DNA of 41,913 bases from an uncultured Psychroserpens sp. (lineage in GTDB: Bacteria; Bacteroidota; Bacteroidia; Flavobacteriales; Flavobacteriaceae): positions 1 through 41,913 of the forward strand of contig NZ_CANLNS010000012.1 of NCBI RefSeq assembly GCF_947492715.1, read 5' to 3'. This document shows, piece by piece, positions 32,228 to 41,142 of this stretch (the stretch's first letter is position 1; every line of letters starts with the position of its first letter). Made by a program: the position numbers and the translations under genes. The notes below the pieces were generated by a model that saw only the letters and a list, made by a program, of their open reading frames with translations, made no database searches and was not told the DNA's origin.

Positions 32228-33097
32228 CTAATTAAGAAAATCTTTTACTGTTTTTAGGTTACTTTTTGAAACAGGAATTTGTAAGTCGTTTTCTAGAATA
32301 AGATTGGGTGACCCCGAAATGTGAAGTTCCTTTGCAAATGACATATTTACAATGGCTTTTCTGTGTACTCTTAAAAAGTTAGTGCTCAGTTTCTCTTCTA
32401 GGGCTTTTAGAGAACTACGCATAGTATAAGAACCATTATTTGTAGTATGAACTTTTACGCAGTAATCATCGGCCTCTATCCAACTAATATCTTCAACAGG
32501 AATAATTTTACGTTTATTACCAATTTTTATATTTAAAACGGTAGCTTTCTCATCTATTGTAGAGTTGAGTTTTTTGAAAAGTCTGGCATTAGTGAGTTTT
32601 AATTCTGAAAGCTCCTGAACTTCAATTTGCAGCTTTTCATTTTCAAAGTATAGACGCAAAATCATGGCAATTGCAATGTAGCCAAGTGTATAGAGTGTTG
32701 CTTTTTGAAAAATAAAGAACGTTAAGTATTCTCCTAATAAGGCCAAACTAAAATTGTCATTTGAGTACAAGAGACGACTAAGGGATATTATAAAAACACA
32801 TAAGAATACTAAGACGAAAATAACGAGTACATAGTTAACAATTCTAACATTATCCAGTTTCTTGTGAGATTGAGATTTAGAGTAAAAAAATAAAACAATA
32901 GACATTAAGCACCATATAACCCAGCTATTTAATTGACTTTTTAGAACATCCCAAAAAGAAACATTCTCTACAATATTGTACTTTGTTACAAAGTAAATTT
33001 GTTGAAATGTTTCAAAAATCACGGCAAGTATAAATACCAGAGCAATAATAAAAATACTTAGTTTGAAATTTGATATTTTGCTCATGAGATCTTTCAT
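32228..33097 (-). CDS. Membrane-bound LytTR-family transcriptional regulator
   Basis: The protein has 289 residues. Four hydrophobic segments occupy about 13-165, and a short coiled linker follows (about 155-180). The C-terminal LytTR DNA-binding domain is at about 190-288 (IIPVEDISWIEADDYCVKVHT, LEEKLSTNFLRVHRKAIVNM, LQIPVSKSNLKTVKDFL). LytTR domains bind tandem imperfect direct repeats. No phosphoacceptor domain is present, so membrane sensing is likely. It sits 4 bases after rluF and directly upstream of the hydrolase cluster, which it may control; no clear repeat target was identified. Confidence 0.92.
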   Translation of the reverse strand: MKDLMSKISNFKLSIFIIALVFILAVIFETFQQIYFVTKYNIVENVSFWDVLKSQLNSWVIWCLMSIVLFFYSKSQSHKKLDNVRIVNYVLVIFVLVFLCVFIISLSRLLYSNDNFSLALLGEYLTFFIFQKATLYTLGYIAIAMILRLYFENEKLQIEVQELSELKLTNARLFKKLNSTIDEKATVLNIKIGNKRKIIPVEDISWIEADDYCVKVHTTNNGSYTMRSSLKALEEKLSTNFLRVHRKAIVNMSFAKELHISGSPNLILENDLQIPVSKSNLKTVKDFLN

Positions 33098-33101
33098 GAC
33101 A

Positions 33102-33854
33102 TTATGATTTGTGTTTACTAGATTTGAAAGTTTTATGAGAGTCTTCTAACAATAGACTTAGTTCTTTAAACTCTTCCTCGCTTAATTCACGATATTTACC
33201 CAAAGGCATGTCTAACTTGATATTCATAATACGAATACGTTTTAAAGTCTGTACATCGTAAGTTAAATAATCACACATTCTACGTATTTGCCTATTTAAA
33301 CCTTGAGTAAGCACAATACTAAAGGTGTGCGAATTAATCTTCTTTACTTTACACTTCTTTGTTGTTTTTCCTAATTCGTCGAGATAAATGCCTCCAGACA
33401 TTCGATTAATAAAGGTTTGAGAAATAGGCTTGTCTACTGTTACAATATATTCTTTTTCGTGATTATTACTAGCACGAAGGATCTTATTTACAATATCACC
33501 ATCATCTGTTAACAAAATTAAACCCTCACTTGGTTTGTCTAATCGTCCAATAGGGAAAATTCGTTTCGGGTAATTAATATAATCTATAATATTATCCTTT
33601 TCAACTCGCGTGTCGGTAGTACAAACAATTCCTACGGGTTTATTAAAAGCCAGATAAACAAAACTGTCTTTAGTGTTTTTTACGAGTTCGCCATCTACTC
33701 TAACGTCATCATTGGGTGCAATTTTGGTTCCCATTTCAGGTACAACACCATTAATGGTAACACGACCAGCATCAATAAGTCTGTCTGCTTCGCGACGTGA
33801 GCAATAACCAACCTCACTTAGATATTTGTTAATTCGTTTTAACTGATTTGACAT
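33102..33854 (-). CDS. rluF: 23S rRNA pseudouridine synthase RluF-like
   Basis: The protein has 250 residues from the ATG at 33854 (MSNQLKRINKYLSEVGYCSR). An S4 RNA-binding domain at about 1-60 (SRREADRLIDAGRVTING) precedes the RsuA/RluE/F-type catalytic domain. The catalytic aspartate is D106 in IGRLDKPSEGL, and the family motif GLNRQIRRMCDYL is present. RluF modifies U2604 of 23S rRNA in E. coli. It lies in a minus-strand run with the hydrolase upstream and the LytTR regulator downstream. Confidence 0.92.
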   Translation of the reverse strand: MSNQLKRINKYLSEVGYCSRREADRLIDAGRVTINGVVPEMGTKIAPNDDVRVDGELVKNTKDSFVYLAFNKPVGIVCTTDTRVEKDNIIDYINYPKRIFPIGRLDKPSEGLILLTDDGDIVNKILRASNNHEKEYIVTVDKPISQTFINRMSGGIYLDELGKTTKKCKVKKINSHTFSIVLTQGLNRQIRRMCDYLTYDVQTLKRIRIMNIKLDMPLGKYRELSEEEFKELSLLLEDSHKTFKSSKHKS

Positions 33855-33871
33855 GTGCCAAAAATACAAAA

Positions 33872-34699
33872 CTAAGTATTAATAAAATCGAGAATATAAT
33901 CGTTTACTTCTTCGGCGCGCAAACCATGTCCGTATCCTTTGGTTTTGATAAGTTTTGATTTTTTGTAGAAAGTTTTAAAGTCTTCGGCGTCATTGTACGG
34001 AATAATTTTGTCCAATTCGTCGTGAATTATAAGTCCGTCCGCTTTAATATGTTCAGAGAGACGTGCCGCATTAAAGTAATCAGGTTTCTCATTAAAACGT
34101 TCCAAAATCAGTTCATTCATAGTTTGGGAGACACGTTCATTATAACTCATCATATTAACGTATCTTCTAAAAACGCCAACAAAATTTGAAGGTGCGCCTA
34201 GCAGGACTAACTTTTCTACAGATTTCAACTGGTATTTTTGTTGAAAAAAGGCAGTAGCCATTCCTCCAACCGAATGCCCTATAATAATATTAGCCTCAAA
34301 TTTTTTTGCAACAATATTGATGCATTCGGCATATAAAATGGCGTTGAAAAGTTTTCCTGTAGAATGACCATGAGCAGGAGCATCGAGTGCCACAATATTA
34401 TAATCTAAAGTCTTCAGTTTTTCTATTAGAGGTTTCCATCTAAAAGAGTTACTTTCCCAACCATGAGCTAATAAGATCGTGTCATTTTTTCCTAGCCACC
34501 TATAAGTTCTAATACTTAAGCCAGCGTACTTGATATCTTCTGTAAAAGCGGTGTCTAGAAAGTCTTTTTCTACTTCTTTTAATTTTATTTTTCGAGGTGA
34601 CGAAAATAGCTTTATTGCCATTTTTCCTGCTGTTCTGGGTGAAATAAAACTAATTAAGTTAATGAAGAAACCGATAATTTTTACGAAAAATGCTTTCAT
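33872..34699 (-). CDS. Alpha/beta hydrolase (probably cytoplasmic or membrane-associated)
   Basis: The protein has 275 residues. The N-terminal segment is hydrophobic enough to be an anchor. The oxyanion region is HGWESNS. The nucleophile elbow is GHSVGG. The acid is in HDELDKI and the base in GYGHGLR near residue 258. The catalytic triad appears complete. Its ATG directly follows the cupin gene's stop TAG, with no spacer. Esterase or lipase-type activity is likely and the substrate is unknown. Confidence 0.88.
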   Translation of the reverse strand: MKAFFVKIIGFFINLISFISPRTAGKMAIKLFSSPRKIKLKEVEKDFLDTAFTEDIKYAGLSIRTYRWLGKNDTILLAHGWESNSFRWKPLIEKLKTLDYNIVALDAPAHGHSTGKLFNAILYAECINIVAKKFEANIIIGHSVGGMATAFFQQKYQLKSVEKLVLLGAPSNFVGVFRRYVNMMSYNERVSQTMNELILERFNEKPDYFNAARLSEHIKADGLIIHDELDKIIPYNDAEDFKTFYKKSKLIKTKGYGHGLRAEEVNDYILDFINT

Positions 34700-35071
34700 C
34701 TAGCCCTCTCTATTTACTAAATTCATGGAAAAAGCGGGTAAGCAAATGGCTATATATTCGCATGATTCGATGAACGGATTTGAATATTGAACTCTGGTAT
34801 TTTTCTCTATTTTAATAGATTGTCCAGCCTCTAAAATAACAATGTCGCCTTCAATATTAAATTGCTTTTTCCCCTTAATAATGTAGGTGTATTCATCAAA
34901 TTCTGGTGTTTGAAAAGGTTCACTCCAACCAGCAGGAGCAATCATATGAGCAATACTTAGTTGTGCATCACCATTGGTTGCATTTCCAAAATGTTCTTCA
35001 ATTAGTTTTCCATCTGTGGTTGGAACAATAAATGGAGACTTTTGAATGATGTATGGTTTTTTACTCAACAT
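34700..35071 (-). CDS. Cupin domain protein
   Basis: The protein has 123 residues forming a single cupin barrel. Motif 1 is around HMIAPAGWSEPFQTPEFDEYTYIIKG and motif 2 around GQSIKIEKNTRVQYSN. The classic HxH pair is not intact; only part of the metal site (EYTYIIKG glutamate) is visible, so metal binding is uncertain. It lies 12 bases after the lipoprotein gene and abuts the hydrolase gene. A small-molecule binding or isomerase role is possible. Confidence 0.85.
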   Translation of the reverse strand: MLSKKPYIIQKSPFIVPTTDGKLIEEHFGNATNGDAQLSIAHMIAPAGWSEPFQTPEFDEYTYIIKGKKQFNIEGDIVILEAGQSIKIEKNTRVQYSNPFIESCEYIAICLPAFSMNLVNREG

Positions 35072-35083
35072 AAATTTTTAATA

Positions 35084-35647
35084 CTACCAATGTAGCATAA
35101 AGTATTTGATTTTCGCATTATCTGGAATTTGAACCGCTTCAATGTTTAAAGTCATATCAAACCTCAGATTTGCAGGTAACTCTTTTTTATCAATAGTGAA
35201 GGATGCGTTAATCTCATTCACAGAAACCACAATAGAACTTATTAAATTATTAATACTAGAAATTTTGTAGTTGTCTTTTATGTCTTTAAACGTACTGAGT
35301 GTAGAAATGTTTTTATCTGTCTTAAAATTTTCATTTAAAATCTGAACACTGCTAATAACAGCTGTAGAGTCTAAAGTTTGGCTTGGTGTTAGGATAAGGG
35401 ATTTTTTTCCTTCAATATAGATCTCTATATCATTGTCATCGCCAGCAAATTCATCGCCTTTTATGGAAGTAACAATAGAGTCTTTAGAAAAAACAATGTC
35501 TAAATCTTTAACCATTGTAGAATCTGAAAGCAAACCAATATGTTGTTTACCTATTTGAAAAGGGTCTTGCTTTTTTTCTTTTGTACAGCTTTGAATGCAA
35601 AGCGTTACTATAATTAATGCCGAAAAATATTTTAAATGCGTTTTCAC
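35084..35647 (-). CDS. Lipoprotein of unknown function
   Basis: The protein has 187 residues. The lipobox CIQSC gives acylation at C21. The mature part is beta-rich, with no cysteine or catalytic motif. The start is a GTG at 35647; no in-frame ATG exists before the upstream stop 21 codons or fewer away, so the GTG is needed. It is the first gene after the HerA-like gene, 40 bases downstream, and leads into cupin, hydrolase, rluF and LytTR genes. No family recognised. Confidence 0.75.
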   Translation of the reverse strand: MKTHLKYFSALIIVTLCIQSCTKEKKQDPFQIGKQHIGLLSDSTMVKDLDIVFSKDSIVTSIKGDEFAGDDNDIEIYIEGKKSLILTPSQTLDSTAVISSVQILNENFKTDKNISTLSTFKDIKDNYKISSINNLISSIVVSVNEINASFTIDKKELPANLRFDMTLNIEAVQIPDNAKIKYFMLHW

Positions 35648-35687
35648 GAAATGACTGTTAAATGATGTTTATTAATTTGAAAGGGGT

Positions 35688-37226
35688 TTATTTGAGCATT
35701 TTTGTTAAAATACCAAGAACACTTCTTATTACAGTAGGACTTGTCAAAACTTTAACAATAGGATTTTGTCTAGTGCTTCTACTTCTAGAGCGCGAAGCTT
35801 TTCGTTTACTTTCAGCTTTTTTAAGCGCTTCCTGTTCTTTGCGAGCTTTTTCTTTAGCTTCTTCTGCCTCTGCAACTTCAATTTTTTTATTGAGCATTTC
35901 GTAGGCACTCTCGCGATCAATTTCCTCGTTATATTTTTTTGCGAGTTTAGAGCTACCAAGAAGGCTTCCTAATTCGGTCTCCGTTAACACATCCATTCTA
36001 CTCATAGGAGCACGCATCATCGTTGCAGCTAAAGGAGTGGGTTTTCCTTTTTCATTCAATGCAGATACTAAAGCTTCTCCAATTCCAAGTGATGTAAGCA
36101 CGTCGGCTGTATCATAAAACGCCGTATCTGGATAGTTTTGAGCCGTTAATTTAATTGCTTTTCTATCTTTAGCCGTAAATGCTCTTAGTGCGTGCTGAAC
36201 TTTTAGGCCTAGCTGACCTAATACCGCCTCAGGAACATCTGTAGGGTTTTGAGTGACAAAATATAGCCCAACGCCCTTACTACGAATTAGTTTTACAATG
36301 CTCTCAATTTGATTCAATAAAGCCTTCGAGGCTTCGTTAAAAATTAAATGAGCTTCATCAATAAACATTACTAGTTCTGGTCGACCGCTATCACCTTGCT
36401 CTGGAAATGTAGAATATATTTCGGCGAGCAGACTCAACATAAATGTTGAAAACAACTTTGGGCGATCTTGGATATCGGTTAATCGAATTATATTTATATA
36501 GCCTCTACCATTCTTATCAATACGCAATAAATCATCAACTTCAAACGAAGTTTCTCCAAAGAAAAGTTCACCACCTTGCTGTTCTATTTCAACTACTTTT
36601 CTTAGAATGGCACCAGTAGATGCTGTAGAGATTCTTCCATAAGCCTCTGTGAATTCTTTTTTACCTTCTTGCGTGGCATATTGTAATATCTTTTTGAAAT
36701 CCTTTAGATCTAATAAGGGTAGTTTGTTGTCATCGCAATATTTGAAAATAACGGCAACAACGCCAGATTGAGCTTCAGTCAAATCTAAAATACGCGATAG
36801 TAATACAGGGCCAAATTCACTTACAGTAGCACGTAGTCTAACGCCATCTTGTTCAGAAAGTGTCAAAATTTCTACTGGAAATGATTTAGGGTCAAACGGT
36901 ATGCCTATTTTTTCATGACGTTCATCAATTTTTGCATGTCCAGGACTAGGCTGCGCTAAGCCACTTAAATCACCTTTAATATCCATTAAAAGTACAGGTA
37001 CTCCTTGTTCACTTAAATTTTCGGCTAAAACCTGTAATGTTTTTGTTTTCCCTGTTCCAGTAGCACCAGCAATTAGGCCATGTCTGTTCATCGTCTTTAG
37101 CGGTACATTAACATAAGCATTAGTTAATGTTTCTCCATCTAACATTGCAGAACCAAGCGTAATATAGTCACCCTTGTTCGTATTTCCTTCTGTGATTTCT
37201 TTTAAAAAATCGTCCGTTCTACTCAT
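35688..37226 (-). CDS. HerA-like / DUF853 family ATPase
   Basis: The protein has 512 residues. The Walker A motif is GATGTGKT at 54-61 and the Walker B region is MFIDEAHLIF at about 285-295. The DUF853 features LMDIKGDLSGLAQP and VTQNPTDVPEAVLGQLG are present. The last 70 residues are a basic, Lys/Glu-rich coil followed by RSRSRSTRQNP. DUF853 proteins resemble the HerA translocase but usually lack its partner nuclease NurA; none is adjacent here. The role, perhaps DNA handling, is not established. Confidence 0.92.
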   Translation of the reverse strand: MSRTDDFLKEITEGNTNKGDYITLGSAMLDGETLTNAYVNVPLKTMNRHGLIAGATGTGKTKTLQVLAENLSEQGVPVLLMDIKGDLSGLAQPSPGHAKIDERHEKIGIPFDPKSFPVEILTLSEQDGVRLRATVSEFGPVLLSRILDLTEAQSGVVAVIFKYCDDNKLPLLDLKDFKKILQYATQEGKKEFTEAYGRISTASTGAILRKVVEIEQQGGELFFGETSFEVDDLLRIDKNGRGYINIIRLTDIQDRPKLFSTFMLSLLAEIYSTFPEQGDSGRPELVMFIDEAHLIFNEASKALLNQIESIVKLIRSKGVGLYFVTQNPTDVPEAVLGQLGLKVQHALRAFTAKDRKAIKLTAQNYPDTAFYDTADVLTSLGIGEALVSALNEKGKPTPLAATMMRAPMSRMDVLTETELGSLLGSSKLAKKYNEEIDRESAYEMLNKKIEVAEAEEAKEKARKEQEALKKAESKRKASRSRSRSTRQNPIVKVLTSPTVIRSVLGILTKMLK

Positions 37227-37282
37227 ATTTCAAAATTTGCATAAAAATAGTGTAATTTTAGTCAAGTTTAAAATGAACTAAA

Positions 37283-37729
37283 ATGAAAAATAGATCTCTT
37301 ATTATAATTTTAATATTTCTTTTTGGAATGAACTCTTGCAAGGAAAATAAACAAGACGTTATATTTCATAAATCTCATGAGCCTAAAAAACTACAGGCTC
37401 CATTTAGTGATGTTGTTGAAACCAATGATTTTTTATTTCTGGCTGGTCAAGTTGGAATGGATCATACTACAAGAACATTGGTTAAAGGTGGTATAGAAGC
37501 AGAAACGAAACAATGTATCGAAAACATTAAAGATGTTTTAATGCAACATGGGGCGTCTTTGGATCGCGTTGTGAAATGCACAGTGATATTAAAAGATATT
37601 AATGATTTCGCAGCATTCAATAAAGTTTATAAGACCTATTTCCCAAATAAACCGGCGAGAACAACATTTGCGGCTTCTGGGTTAGCAGTCGATGCTAGTA
37701 TTGAAATAGATGTTATTGCTGTGAAATAA
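37283..37729 (+). CDS. Rid-family (YjgF/UK114) lipoprotein
   Basis: The protein has 148 residues. The N-terminus has a lipobox (MNSCKE, C19), unusual for this normally cytosolic family. The Rid domain follows at about 25-148, with the deaminase-site arginine in KPARTTFAASGL and the trimer motif IEIDVIAVK. Rid proteins hydrolyse reactive enamine/imine intermediates such as 2-aminoacrylate. Export as a lipoprotein suggests a different substrate or role in the periplasm. It is divergent from the HerA-like gene. Confidence 0.9.
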   Translation: MKNRSLIIILIFLFGMNSCKENKQDVIFHKSHEPKKLQAPFSDVVETNDFLFLAGQVGMDHTTRTLVKGGIEAETKQCIENIKDVLMQHGASLDRVVKCTVILKDINDFAAFNKVYKTYFPNKPARTTFAASGLAVDASIEIDVIAVK

Positions 37730-37744
37730 GTATAACTTTTAAAT

Positions 37745-37752
37745 TATATTTG
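37745..37752 (+). promoter_or_regulatory. Candidate -7 box (TATATTTG) for queE
   Basis: This exact TAnnTTTG match ends six bases before the queE ATG at 37759, implying a leaderless transcript. Its spacing equals that at idi. No clear -33 TTG was seen at 17-23 bases. Confidence 0.5.
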
Positions 37753-37758
37753 CAAGCT

Positions 37759-38391
37759 ATGACAAGAAGAGAACGACAAGAACAGATAGATAAAGGGTTG
37801 CTACTGCCTTTAATGGAAGAATTTTATACGATTCAAGGTGAGGGATATCACAAAGGAACAGCTGCATATTTCGTGAGAATTGGCGGATGTGATGTTGGAT
37901 GCCATTGGTGTGACGTTAAAGAAAGTTGGTTGGCTGAGTTACATCCACCTACAGAAGCTAAAAAAATTGTAGAGAATGCGGCAAAATATAGCAATACGAT
38001 TGTGGTTACTGGTGGAGAGCCATTAACCTGGGATATGGGACCATTAACTGAGCAACTTAAGGCTAAGGGACTGCAAACACATATTGAGACTTCTGGAGCT
38101 TATCCATTGTCTGGAACTTGGGATTGGATTTGTTTATCTCCTAAAAAAATGAAGTTACCCACAGAAGAAGTGTATAAAAATGCACATGAACTTAAGTGTA
38201 TTATTTATAATAAAGACGATTTCCGTTTTGCTGAAGAACAAGCAGCCAAGGTGAATAAAGACTGTATTCTATATTTGCAACCAGAATGGAGTAAACGTGA
38301 CAAAGTAGTACCACAAATTGTAGATTATGTTATGGCTAATCCAAAATGGAAAGTATCACTTCAAACACATAAATATTTAAATATACCATAG
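37759..38391 (+). CDS. queE: 7-carboxy-7-deazaguanine synthase QueE
   Basis: The protein has 210 residues from the ATG at 37759 (MTRRERQEQID). A TTG three codons earlier is less likely as it lies in the -7 box. The radical-SAM cluster binds C44, C48 and C51 in GGCDVGCHWCD (CxxxCxxC). The SAM motif GGEP follows near residue 85, and FYTIQGEG precedes it. QueE converts 6-carboxytetrahydropterin to 7-carboxy-7-deazaguanine on the way to preQ0 and queuosine. Its substrate is made by QueD encoded at 4741-5151. Confidence 0.95.
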   Translation: MTRRERQEQIDKGLLLPLMEEFYTIQGEGYHKGTAAYFVRIGGCDVGCHWCDVKESWLAELHPPTEAKKIVENAAKYSNTIVVTGGEPLTWDMGPLTEQLKAKGLQTHIETSGAYPLSGTWDWICLSPKKMKLPTEEVYKNAHELKCIIYNKDDFRFAEEQAAKVNKDCILYLQPEWSKRDKVVPQIVDYVMANPKWKVSLQTHKYLNIP

Positions 38392-38393
38392 CA

Positions 38394-38419
38394 AAAAGCC
38401 CTGAAATTTCAGGGCTTTT
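38394..38419. terminator. Terminator between convergent queE and DUF2911 genes
   Basis: A perfect 26-base palindrome, AAAAGCCCTGAAA with TTTCAGGGCTTTT, has a short effective loop. It begins three bases after the queE stop and can act on both strands, though its T-run is only four. Confidence 0.85.
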
Positions 38420-38462
38420 CCTGTCTAATTACAAAAGCAATTATTTTGAACAGGTTAGTCTC

Positions 38463-38993
38463 TTATTTACTTAATGGTATTGCAATACGTAACGTATCCC
38501 ATCCCAAATTCAAGCTACCTTTTGAAAAGGCAATTGAAAATGCTTCTAGTGAATCTTTTCCAGAAGTAACAGGTACTTCTATTCGAGCAACATCTTTTCC
38601 TTCGTTATATGAATAGGCGCCCCAAGTATATAAATCGGAATTTAAAATCACAGTCCAATTTTTTTCACCAGGAATTGTGAAAAGCGAATATGTTCCTGCT
38701 TTTACCGATTTTCCACCAAAGTTTACATCGCTGTAAAATGTAATCTCAGTTGTTTCATTTGCTCCTGTACGCCAAACTTTTCCATCTGGAGCTAAAGATG
38801 CTAATGATCTTCCTTTTAATTGAGGTCTACTATATACAATCTTAGCAATAGGAGGTGCGCTTCGCGATGTTTTATAATAGGCAATGTCTAATGGACTTTT
38901 ATCAAGGCCAGGAAATTTTTGTGCATTCATGTTAAATGATACGAGCATCATAAATGCCATGAATAATGTTGAAATAGCTGCTGTTTTTTTCAT
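38463..38993 (-). CDS. Secreted DUF2911 family protein
   Basis: The protein has 176 residues. The signal peptide ends SFNMNAQ. The DUF2911 signature is present in sequence: VYSRPQLKGRS, KVWRTGANETTEITFYSD, AGTYSLFTIPGEKNWTVILN and YNEGKDVARIEVPV. The family is widespread in Bacteroidota and its function is unknown. The gene is a single-gene unit, convergent with queE. Confidence 0.93.
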   Translation of the reverse strand: MKKTAAISTLFMAFMMLVSFNMNAQKFPGLDKSPLDIAYYKTSRSAPPIAKIVYSRPQLKGRSLASLAPDGKVWRTGANETTEITFYSDVNFGGKSVKAGTYSLFTIPGEKNWTVILNSDLYTWGAYSYNEGKDVARIEVPVTSGKDSLEAFSIAFSKGSLNLGWDTLRIAIPLSK

Positions 38994-39189
38994 AATATTT
39001 AGGTTTTATTGATTGAAACTAAAATTGAATATTGCATGCTGAGTCGGAAAGAATCTTGAGACTTTACGATTATTAAGTTAAAGCTTTCATAAAGTTGTTT
39101 GTGCTTAATTTTTAGTTGTAAATTACTGTATTTAGTTATAATATGTAATCATAATTAAGTTTAATGTTTTATAATTATAATCTTGGTCT

Positions 39190-39197
39190 CATATTTG
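39190..39197 (+). promoter_or_regulatory. Weak candidate -7 box (CATATTTG) for asnB
   Basis: One mismatch to TAnnTTTG, 46 bases before the asnB ATG. The 250-base gap with the divergent DUF2911 gene (38994-39243) is very AT-rich and shows no other clear signal. Confidence 0.25.
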
Positions 39198-39243
39198 TAC
39201 TATCAAATTAAAATAATAATTATAAAATATAAAGATTAAAGTT

Positions 39244-40908
39244 ATGTGTGGAATTGTATGTGCGTTTGATTTAAAACAGAAATCTGAAGACTTAAGGCCT
39301 CAATTATTAGAAATGGCTCAAACCATTCGTCATAGAGGTCCAGATTGGAGTGGAATTTATAGCAATGAGAAAGCAATATTAGCTCATGAGCGATTAGCAA
39401 TTGTCGATCCAGCTTCTGGAAAGCAACCTTTGTTAAGTGCTGATAAGAAACTTATATTGGCAGCCAACGGCGAGATATATAATCACAGGGATTTAAGAAA
39501 ACAATTTGAAGGTAAGTACGAATTTCAAACAGAAAGTGATTGTGAAGTTATTTTAGCACTATATCAAGAAAAAGGCGTTGATTTTATAGATGATATGAAT
39601 GGAATTTTTGGATTTGCCATTTATGATGCTGAAAAAGATGAATATTTTATTGCTAGAGATCATATGGGAATTATTCCATTATATATTGGCTGGGATCAAA
39701 ACGGAACATTCTATGTTGCTTCAGAATTAAAGGCTTTAGAAGGTGTATGTACTAAAATTGAGTTATTTCCTCCTGGTCATTATATGTCAAGTAAAGATGG
39801 TGAATTTGTACAATGGTATAAGCGCGATTGGACCGATTATGAGGCTGTTAAAGACAATGAAACTGATATTGCAAAAATTAAAGAAGCCCTTGAAGCTGCT
39901 GTGCACAGACAATTAATGAGTGATGTTCCTTATGGTGTATTGCTATCTGGTGGCTTGGATTCATCTGTAACTTCTGCAATTGCAAAAAAATATGCACAAA
40001 TGCGAATTGAAAGTGATGATACCTCTGAAGCGTGGTGGCCACAATTGCATAGTTTTTCAGTGGGATTAGAAGGGTCTCCTGATTTAGCCGCAGCGCGTAA
40101 AGTAGCCGATCATATTGGGACAGTTCATCATGAAATTAAATTTACCATTCAGGAAGGTTTAGACGCTATTCGAGATGTGATTTATAAATTAGAAACTTAT
40201 GATATCACAACGATTAGAGCTAGTACTCCTATGTATTTAATGGCAAGGGTAATAAAATCCATGGGAATAAAAATGGTGTTGTCTGGTGAAGGGGCAGATG
40301 AGCTTTTTGGAGGATATTTGTACTTTCATAAGGCACCTAATGCGAGGGAATTTCATGAGGAAACCGTTAGAAAGTTGAGTAAACTTCATATGTATGATTG
40401 TTTACGAGCCAACAAAAGCTTAGCTGCTTGGGGTATTGAAGGTCGAGTGCCATTTCTCGATAAAGAATTTATGGACGTAGCGATGCGCATCAATCCGAAA
40501 GATAAAATGATTAACGGAGAACGCATGGAAAAATGGGTGGTAAGAAAAGCCTTTGAAGATATGTTGCCTGAAAGTGTGGCTTGGAGACAAAAGGAGCAAT
40601 TTAGTGATGGTGTAGGTTATAGCTGGATTGATACGTTAAAGGATATTGTAGCAATGGAAGTTACCGATGAGCAACTTGCTAATGCTAAGTATAAATTCCC
40701 AATTCAAACGCCAACAAATAAAGAAGAATTTTATTATCGTTCTATTTTTGCAGAGCATTTTCCAAGTGATGCCGCCGCTATGTGTGTGCCTCAAGAGGCT
40801 AGTGTAGCATGTAGTACACAAATTGCGTTAGAATGGGATGAAGCATTTAAAAACATGAATGATCCATCAGGTAGAGCTGTTGCTAAAGTCCATGAGGATG
40901 CATATTAA
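39244..40908 (+). CDS. asnB: Asparagine synthase B (glutamine-hydrolysing)
   Basis: The protein has 554 residues, the usual bacterial AsnB length. It makes asparagine from aspartate, glutamine and ATP. The class II glutamine amidotransferase domain begins at C2 (MCGIVCAFD), the nucleophile after Met removal, with RHRGPD and AANGEIYNH. The synthase domain carries the PP-loop SGGLDSS at 235-241, then LSGEGADELFGGY and GRVPFLDKEF. The gene stands alone between its own long upstream region and a terminator. Confidence 0.97.
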   Translation: MCGIVCAFDLKQKSEDLRPQLLEMAQTIRHRGPDWSGIYSNEKAILAHERLAIVDPASGKQPLLSADKKLILAANGEIYNHRDLRKQFEGKYEFQTESDCEVILALYQEKGVDFIDDMNGIFGFAIYDAEKDEYFIARDHMGIIPLYIGWDQNGTFYVASELKALEGVCTKIELFPPGHYMSSKDGEFVQWYKRDWTDYEAVKDNETDIAKIKEALEAAVHRQLMSDVPYGVLLSGGLDSSVTSAIAKKYAQMRIESDDTSEAWWPQLHSFSVGLEGSPDLAAARKVADHIGTVHHEIKFTIQEGLDAIRDVIYKLETYDITTIRASTPMYLMARVIKSMGIKMVLSGEGADELFGGYLYFHKAPNAREFHEETVRKLSKLHMYDCLRANKSLAAWGIEGRVPFLDKEFMDVAMRINPKDKMINGERMEKWVVRKAFEDMLPESVAWRQKEQFSDGVGYSWIDTLKDIVAMEVTDEQLANAKYKFPIQTPTNKEEFYYRSIFAEHFPSDAAAMCVPQEASVACSTQIALEWDEAFKNMNDPSGRAVAKVHEDAY

Positions 40909-40915
40909 TGAAAAC

Positions 40916-40947
40916 AAAAAAGGAGGCTAAAAGCGCTCCTTTTTTTT
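40916..40947 (+). terminator. asnB terminator
   Basis: The stem AAAAAAGGAG/CTCCTTTTTT has a 10-base loop and ends in eight T. It starts seven bases after the asnB stop. Confidence 0.88.
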
Positions 40948-40976
40948 GAGTAATACTTCCCTGAATAGTATTACTC
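40948..40976. repeat. Inverted repeat GAGTAATACT/AGTATTACTC
   Basis: This perfect 10-bp inverted repeat with a 9-base centre directly abuts the asnB terminator. Neither side has a T-run, so it is not a simple terminator. It could be an operator, or a structured 3' end for the small ORF at 41007-41129. Confidence 0.6.
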
Positions 40977-41006
40977 TCCATCCCAAATTTTTTATTTCAA
41001 ATTAGT

Positions 41007-41129
41007 CTAAACCACTATTAAATGATAAATGGTAATAAGGCTATTAATAGCTACAACGCTTGCTATAGTAAATAGGGTAGTCCATATAATATTATAAAGA
41101 CTAAATTGTTTTTTATTAGTACTTTTCAT
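41007..41129 (-). CDS. 40-residue single-pass membrane peptide
   Basis: The minus-strand ORF encodes MKSTNKKQF, then a hydrophobic stretch (SLYNIIWTTLFTIASVVAIN), then SLITIYHLIVV. A basic N-terminus and one long transmembrane segment are typical of small bacterial membrane proteins. The ATG is 14 bases after a strong hairpin and 68 bases downstream of a secreted-protein gene. Coding is likely but unproven, because the ORF is short and AT-rich DNA can give such hydrophobic ORFs by chance. Confidence 0.5.
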   Translation of the reverse strand: MKSTNKKQFSLYNIIWTTLFTIASVVAINSLITIYHLIVV

Positions 41130-41142
41130 GGTGAATTTTATT

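Noticed and set aside
35744-35972. Reading frames on both strands inside the HerA-like gene's 3' end
   Set aside because: They come from its low-complexity Lys/Glu-rich tail and match no family.
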